Origin: WTAW01 sp050124775
Lineage (GTDB): Bacteria; Acidobacteriota; Aminicenantia; Aminicenantales; Aminicenantaceae
Reading direction: 5' to 3'
DNA length: 14,484 bases
NCBI GenBank assembly: GCA_050124775.1
Contig: JASFEP010000066.1
Location: 1 to 14,484 of the forward strand
Shown here in pieces: positions 12,683 to 14,484 of this stretch (position 1 is its first letter; each line of letters begins with the position of its first letter). The notes below the pieces were generated by a model, which was given only the letters and a program-made list of their open reading frames with translations, did not search any database and was not told the DNA's origin. The position numbers were made by a program, and so were the translations under genes.

Positions 12683-14484
12683 CTACTGTTCTGAAGTTAT
12701 GGAGCGCGTAAGCTCTTCAGCCCAGTTGAGAATTAAATTGATCTGTGTCGGCTTCTCGCTCTGGCTCTCTTCCGTGATCATGATGAACCGTGTCCCATCC
12801 GGAGCGATGTCATAATTCCGTCCCCAGGGTGCGCCTCCAGTGTATTTTCCTTCGAACAGGAGCCGAGGTTTGCTCACACGGAGCTCGGGTTCAGCGATGA
12901 AGGAGACCGCCATCATTTTATCACCGCTGGCATCGCGATAATACAGCACTTTTCCATCAGGGTTCCATACAGGCTCCATCCCACCATCGGTCGAAATAGG
13001 AATAAGATCGCCTGGACCGGGATAGGGCCGCACATAGACTTCATCCCGGCCCGATTCATCGGTAACATAGGCAATCCAGCGCCCATCGGGGGAGAATAAG
13101 GGTTGGATCTCGTTAAATCGCGAATTGAGGAATGGCTCGGGTTTGCGATCTCCATCGATTCTCACGATAAAGATATCTATGCCCGTTTCAGGGTCTAATC
13201 CTTCGGTAATGGCCATGACTTTGCCGTCGGCCGACCAAGATTTGGGCTGCTGATGGTTTTTTCCCTCTGTAAAAAGTTCTGCAGGACTGCTTCCATCCGC
13301 CGGCTTCCAGAGCAAGGGAGCTGCCGGATGTCCTGTTCGTGTGGAGTTAAAAACTATGCGTTTGCCGTCAGGCGTCCATATGGCCCAGTATTCAGATCCT
13401 TCTTCGTCTGTGAGCCGCCTCGATGTCCCCCGCTCCAAACCATAAATCCATATGTTAGGCATATTATCTAGTCTTGATACAACCAACTGCTTTCCATCGG
13501 GTGAAAGACGAGGAGATTGATAAAATGCGATAGGGAAAGGCAAACGCTCAACATTGCCCTCAAGATCGGCCCAAATGAGCTCATTCTCCAGGGGTTTGAC
13601 AGATCCTTGAACAAAAACAAGCGATCCGCTATCGGATAAGGCAAAGTTAGCAAGACCCAAATTCCCTCTCTGAATTCCCTCGAAGACAAGCTCGGGCGAT
13701 CCGGTCACCTCTAATTTTTCGAGATCGAACGGCACCGCCATGAGATCTCCCGCCCGAGCATAAACCAGAAATCCGGATGGAAGATAACGGGCATGGCCGC
13801 CTCTTTCGATGAGAGTCTTATGTTCACCCCTTTGTAAGGAGTACACGGCCACATTCATATCCTGTGGCCTGTTCCAGACGGTATACAACAAATACTTGCC
13901 CCCAGGGAGAACTTGCGGCCAGAAATAGGAATGCTCGAAGATCTCCTCCTCCACCATTTGTAAACCTGCTGCCAGCAGCTCTGGATCACCCCCGGCAGCG
14001 GGAACGCGTATGAGACTCGCTTTTTTCCAGTCCCCGAAGTAGATCGTGCCGTCCTCACTCCAGGTTCCCCCTAGTCCGGATTTGGCCTCGCAGATGATCT
14101 GTGGAGTGCCGCCCAGGAGCGAAACTTTCTTCAACTTACCGTCCGCATGAAAGGCCACCCAATTTCCATCAGGTGAGAAGAACGGCCCTTGGGCCCCTTC
14201 TGTCCCGGATATCGGATGGGCTTCGAAATCCATGATCGGACGCAGATAGAGTTGTGTGGTCTCTTCTTTTTGGGCCGCATATACCAGTTGAGTTCCATCA
14301 GGTGAGAATGCGACCGAAGATCCGATTTCAAAATCCAGTGTTTCGCCCGGGGGAAGATTGATGGCAAACCGGCTGATAGGCTGCTCTTCAGGTTCAACTG
14401 TTCGCCACGGACTCCAAAGCAAAACACTGGTTAGGATAAGAGCAAAACCAGCCATGGCCCAGAACAAATTGCGCCACTTTGGTG
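12683..14484 (-). CDS. Membrane-anchored TolB/PD40 propeller protein, 5' end outside window (probable Ser/Thr kinase C-terminal half)
   Basis: The stop is at 12683 and the frame is open to the window edge, so the N-terminus is missing. Visible from the edge: basic PKWRN, then a single hydrophobic helix (LFWAMAGFALILTSVLLW), then about 570 residues of WD40-like PD40 repeats. At least eight SPDG-type turns are seen: AFSPDGTQLVYAA, FFSPDGNWVAFHA, LSPDGKQLVV, WTPDGKRIVFNS, WSADGKVMAIT, FSPDGRWIAYVT, WNPDGKVLYYR and IAPDGTRFIMIT. These build one or two beta-propellers that would lie outside the membrane. A TTG or internal ATG near 14455-14467 could be mistaken for the start, but the open frame upstream and the basic flank argue against it. 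In Acidobacteriota-like genomes this layout usually follows a cytoplasmic serine/threonine kinase domain; that part is inference. No terminator is evident before lexA. Confidence 0.8.
   Translation of the reverse strand, partial: PKWRNLFWAMAGFALILTSVLLWSPWRTVEPEEQPISRFAINLPPGETLDFEIGSSVAFSPDGTQLVYAAQKEETTQLYLRPIMDFEAHPISGTEGAQGPFFSPDGNWVAFHADGKLKKVSLLGGTPQIICEAKSGLGGTWSEDGTIYFGDWKKASLIRVPAAGGDPELLAAGLQMVEEEIFEHSYFWPQVLPGGKYLLYTVWNRPQDMNVAVYSLQRGEHKTLIERGGHARYLPSGFLVYARAGDLMAVPFDLEKLEVTGSPELVFEGIQRGNLGLANFALSDSGSLVFVQGSVKPLENELIWADLEGNVERLPFPIAFYQSPRLSPDGKQLVVSRLDNMPNIWIYGLERGTSRRLTDEEGSEYWAIWTPDGKRIVFNSTRTGHPAAPLLWKPADGSSPAELFTEGKNHQQPKSWSADGKVMAITEGLDPETGIDIFIVRIDGDRKPEPFLNSRFNEIQPLFSPDGRWIAYVTDESGRDEVYVRPYPGPGDLIPISTDGGMEPVWNPDGKVLYYRDASGDKMMAVSFIAEPELRVSKPRLLFEGKYTGGAPWGRNYDIAPDGTRFIMITEESQSEKPTQINLILNWAEELTRSITSEQ

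Overview
The window reads as chromosomal DNA of a mesophilic bacterium, probably with partly anaerobic or ferredoxin-based metabolism. The ferredoxin-type 2-oxoacid oxidoreductase, the SOS polymerase cassette and the membrane-anchored TolB-like propeller protein (a layout usual for the C-terminal half of Acidobacteriota or Aminicenantes-type Ser/Thr kinases) suggest that part of the tree. This placement is inference; there is no rRNA or other marker gene. No tRNA, rRNA, CRISPR array or transposase gene is visible.

Layout. 7-2213 (+): a DUF72/YecE-family protein and a diaminopimelate-decarboxylase-like PLP enzyme, 26 bp apart. 2249-3287 (-): a peroxiredoxin followed 10 bp later by a nitroreductase, a small redox operon. 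3288-3624: the only gene-free stretch over 300 bp; it holds two tandem copies (exact 200-bp offset) of a repeat element and the likely peroxiredoxin promoter. 3625-6203 (-): korA-korB, a two-subunit 2-oxoacid:ferredoxin oxidoreductase operon with a good sigma70-like promoter. 6412-7101 (-): a four-helix LiaF-like membrane protein with its own strong promoter. 7184-7379: a third, diverged and inverted copy of the repeat element. 7383-12461 (-): an SOS mutagenesis cassette in the order lexA, dinB, then a short DnaE-type polymerase. 12683-14484 (-): the 3' part of a TolB/PD40 propeller protein that runs off the window.

How the genes fit together. LexA, a Y-family polymerase with intact catalytic acids and a 933-residue DnaE with a degraded PHP site form a damage-inducible translesion module comparable to imuB-dnaE2 cassettes, but with an active DinB rather than an inactive ImuB. 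Hand counts on single 60-base lines give about 62-67% G+C inside this cassette and about 45% in korA and lysA, so the cassette may have a separate origin.

The most unusual content is non-coding. (1) A roughly 200-bp MITE-like element family has imperfect terminal inverted repeats and two internal hairpins whose stems differ in sequence between copies yet still pair. (2) A 19-unit degenerate heptanucleotide array fills the lexA-dinB gap and forms the dinB leader, which has no Shine-Dalgarno sequence. (3) A 169-bp element between dinB and dnaE is closed by a perfect 17-bp inverted repeat and contains two further hairpins. Every junction inside the SOS cassette, and its 3' edge, carries one of these elements.
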